The position numbers and the translations under genes are program-made. Below are positions 62,701 through 64,000 of a stretch of DNA of 64,000 bases, piece after piece; position 1 is the stretch's first letter; each line of letters begins with the position of its first letter. The notes beneath the pieces were generated by a model. That model did no database searches, was not told where the DNA came from, and saw only the letters and a list, made by a program, of their open reading frames with translations. The DNA is from Stichopus chloronotus (lineage: Eukaryota > Echinodermata > Holothuroidea > Aspidochirotida > Stichopodidae): the NCBI GenBank assembly GCA_021234535.1, contig CM037835.1, positions 7,316,001 through 7,380,000 of the forward strand. Reading direction: 5' to 3'.

Positions 62701-64000
62701 TATTTATCTTGACAGTGGCTAACCAACTAGTAGGGATTTTCACATTTAAGTACGCACTTAAAATACATTTTTTGATATTAAATCTGCAAGGAGGATTATC
62801 TAGTTAAGGACAGGATACATTCACGTGTTAAGCAAAGTGAGTTTCTGATAAGTACGTTTGCCGGATAAAAAACACTGCACAGGCGTGAAAAGATCAAATC
62901 AGGCCAGCCAATTCTTAGCCACCTCGAATCCCCCTTCAATCTGTGAACATTCACATTACATTTATTTAGTACAGGGATTAAAGAAATCCTGAAAGGGGCA
63001 TTATTAATAAGAATGCAAGCAACTTGGAAGTACAAGAACGCAAGCGTCTGCACTACAAGAATAAGTCATCCTTGCGGACCTGATACAGGCATAGCTGTAT
63101 CACTAATCCAAGTAAATAATCAGCCACTTTTTCAGTCATTTTTGTTCTATTCCCTTTAGTATTTAGTTGATGCCAACATGAATGGCCATTTTTGACGAAA
63201 TTTTTTTTTTTTTTTGACCATGATATTTTTACCTCTGATGCACTGAGTATAGGATTAAAAACTCTTGTAGTGATGGCATTCAACATCATTACATTCTAAC
63301 ATCCACAAAGTAATGAGTGACCCACCTGCACATGGTCAAAAGCAGCAGCAGCACAACAGGTGTAAGGCCATCGAGGTATGACTCTTCTAGGGCTAAAAAC
63401 AGATGGGCACAGTTAATCTATGGTGGCATGGCACCAGTAAACCAGTTAAAGACTTAACAATATTATAAAAGTAAATCAAAGGGGTAGAAACACAGATATG
63501 CACAACAGTGCACAGAAATTTTTCTCCATTGCTCACATCCAGAAATTTGCTAATCCTGTTCACATGAAACTTTGCAGATCTTACCACCATACATAGATCT
63601 ATAGTAATCTATAATCAAATGAAGCAAAATGGTGGGTGTTTTGGTGTCCCGTGTTTTCTGAACTGGCTATAACAACATGCTCAAGATGGAAAAGCTTCCT
63701 GGAAACGTAACTGGCCCGAACATTCGCTTAAAAACGTCAAGCAGAGCCTTCTAAATCAGCTTGTTTTCATGTGCTTACTTGATCACTTCTTTACATCGTG
63801 GTTATTTTGGGGGCAGTGTAGCATAACTGAAGTATGAACTGCACCGTAAAAATGACATCACTCACACTGGAGTCCGTTTGATTTACAATGACCATCATCT
63901 ATTCTCACAGAATTCTGTAGCAGAGTACTGTACACAGCCTTGAATACTCCCATGAACGACAACCATGACGATGAAAAATGCAGTATTGCAGATGAAAACT
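59788..64000. other. Downstream of G6PC: probable 3' UTR then intergenic DNA
   Basis: AT-rich sequence with no ORF above about 100 codons and no exon-like coding segment that I can recognise on either strand. A plus-strand AATAAA at 62689-62694 could end a long G6PC 3' UTR, but this is unproven. Confidence 0.5.

Overview
The window is nuclear DNA from an animal: coding exons are short, bounded by GT/AG splice signals, spread over multi-kilobase AT-rich introns, and interleaved with LTR, LINE, hAT-like and foldback transposons. The gene content (TEX9, a glucose-6-phosphatase) plus a foldback element resembling sea-urchin TU elements suggests a marine invertebrate, perhaps an echinoderm or related deuterostome. 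That is an inference. One 100-N assembly gap lies at 55774-55873.

Layout. (1) 117-22873, plus strand: the last seven exons of TEX9, a coiled-coil centriolar-satellite/ciliary protein; its 5' end lies before the window. The third intron in the window holds a complete-looking 9,625-bp Ty3/Gypsy-type LTR retrotransposon (6731-16355) in the sense direction, with 1,524-bp LTRs that differ at one base on reading, ending 163 bp before the next TEX9 exon. (2) 22874-30363: convergent intergenic DNA with an AATAAA-rich tandem array after TEX9. (3) 50785-30364, minus strand: a 20-exon gene whose exon phases all agree, predicting 711 residues with six copies of a [W/F/Y]-G-[K/R/Q]-P-G-x-G-A-P motif like the one found in the centrosome/cilium protein CSPP1. 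I cannot name its orthologue. (4) 50786-52108: a divergent promoter region with an exact match to the RFX X-box consensus. (5) 52109-59787, plus strand: a four-exon glucose-6-phosphatase catalytic subunit (351 aa) with catalytic Arg and His residues conserved; its first intron holds a TIR-flanked element containing a decayed LINE reverse transcriptase, and the assembly gap. (6) 59788-64000: no supported gene.

Functionally, TEX9 and the WGKPGxGAP-motif gene both point to centrosome/cilium biology and are convergent neighbours. G6PC is a separate ER metabolic enzyme sharing a divergent promoter with the motif gene. The most novel items are the motif-repeat gene, the LTR's internal 74-bp duplication that creates an AG|GT zero-length-exon site, and the retroelement's GGGAAAC frameshift signal.
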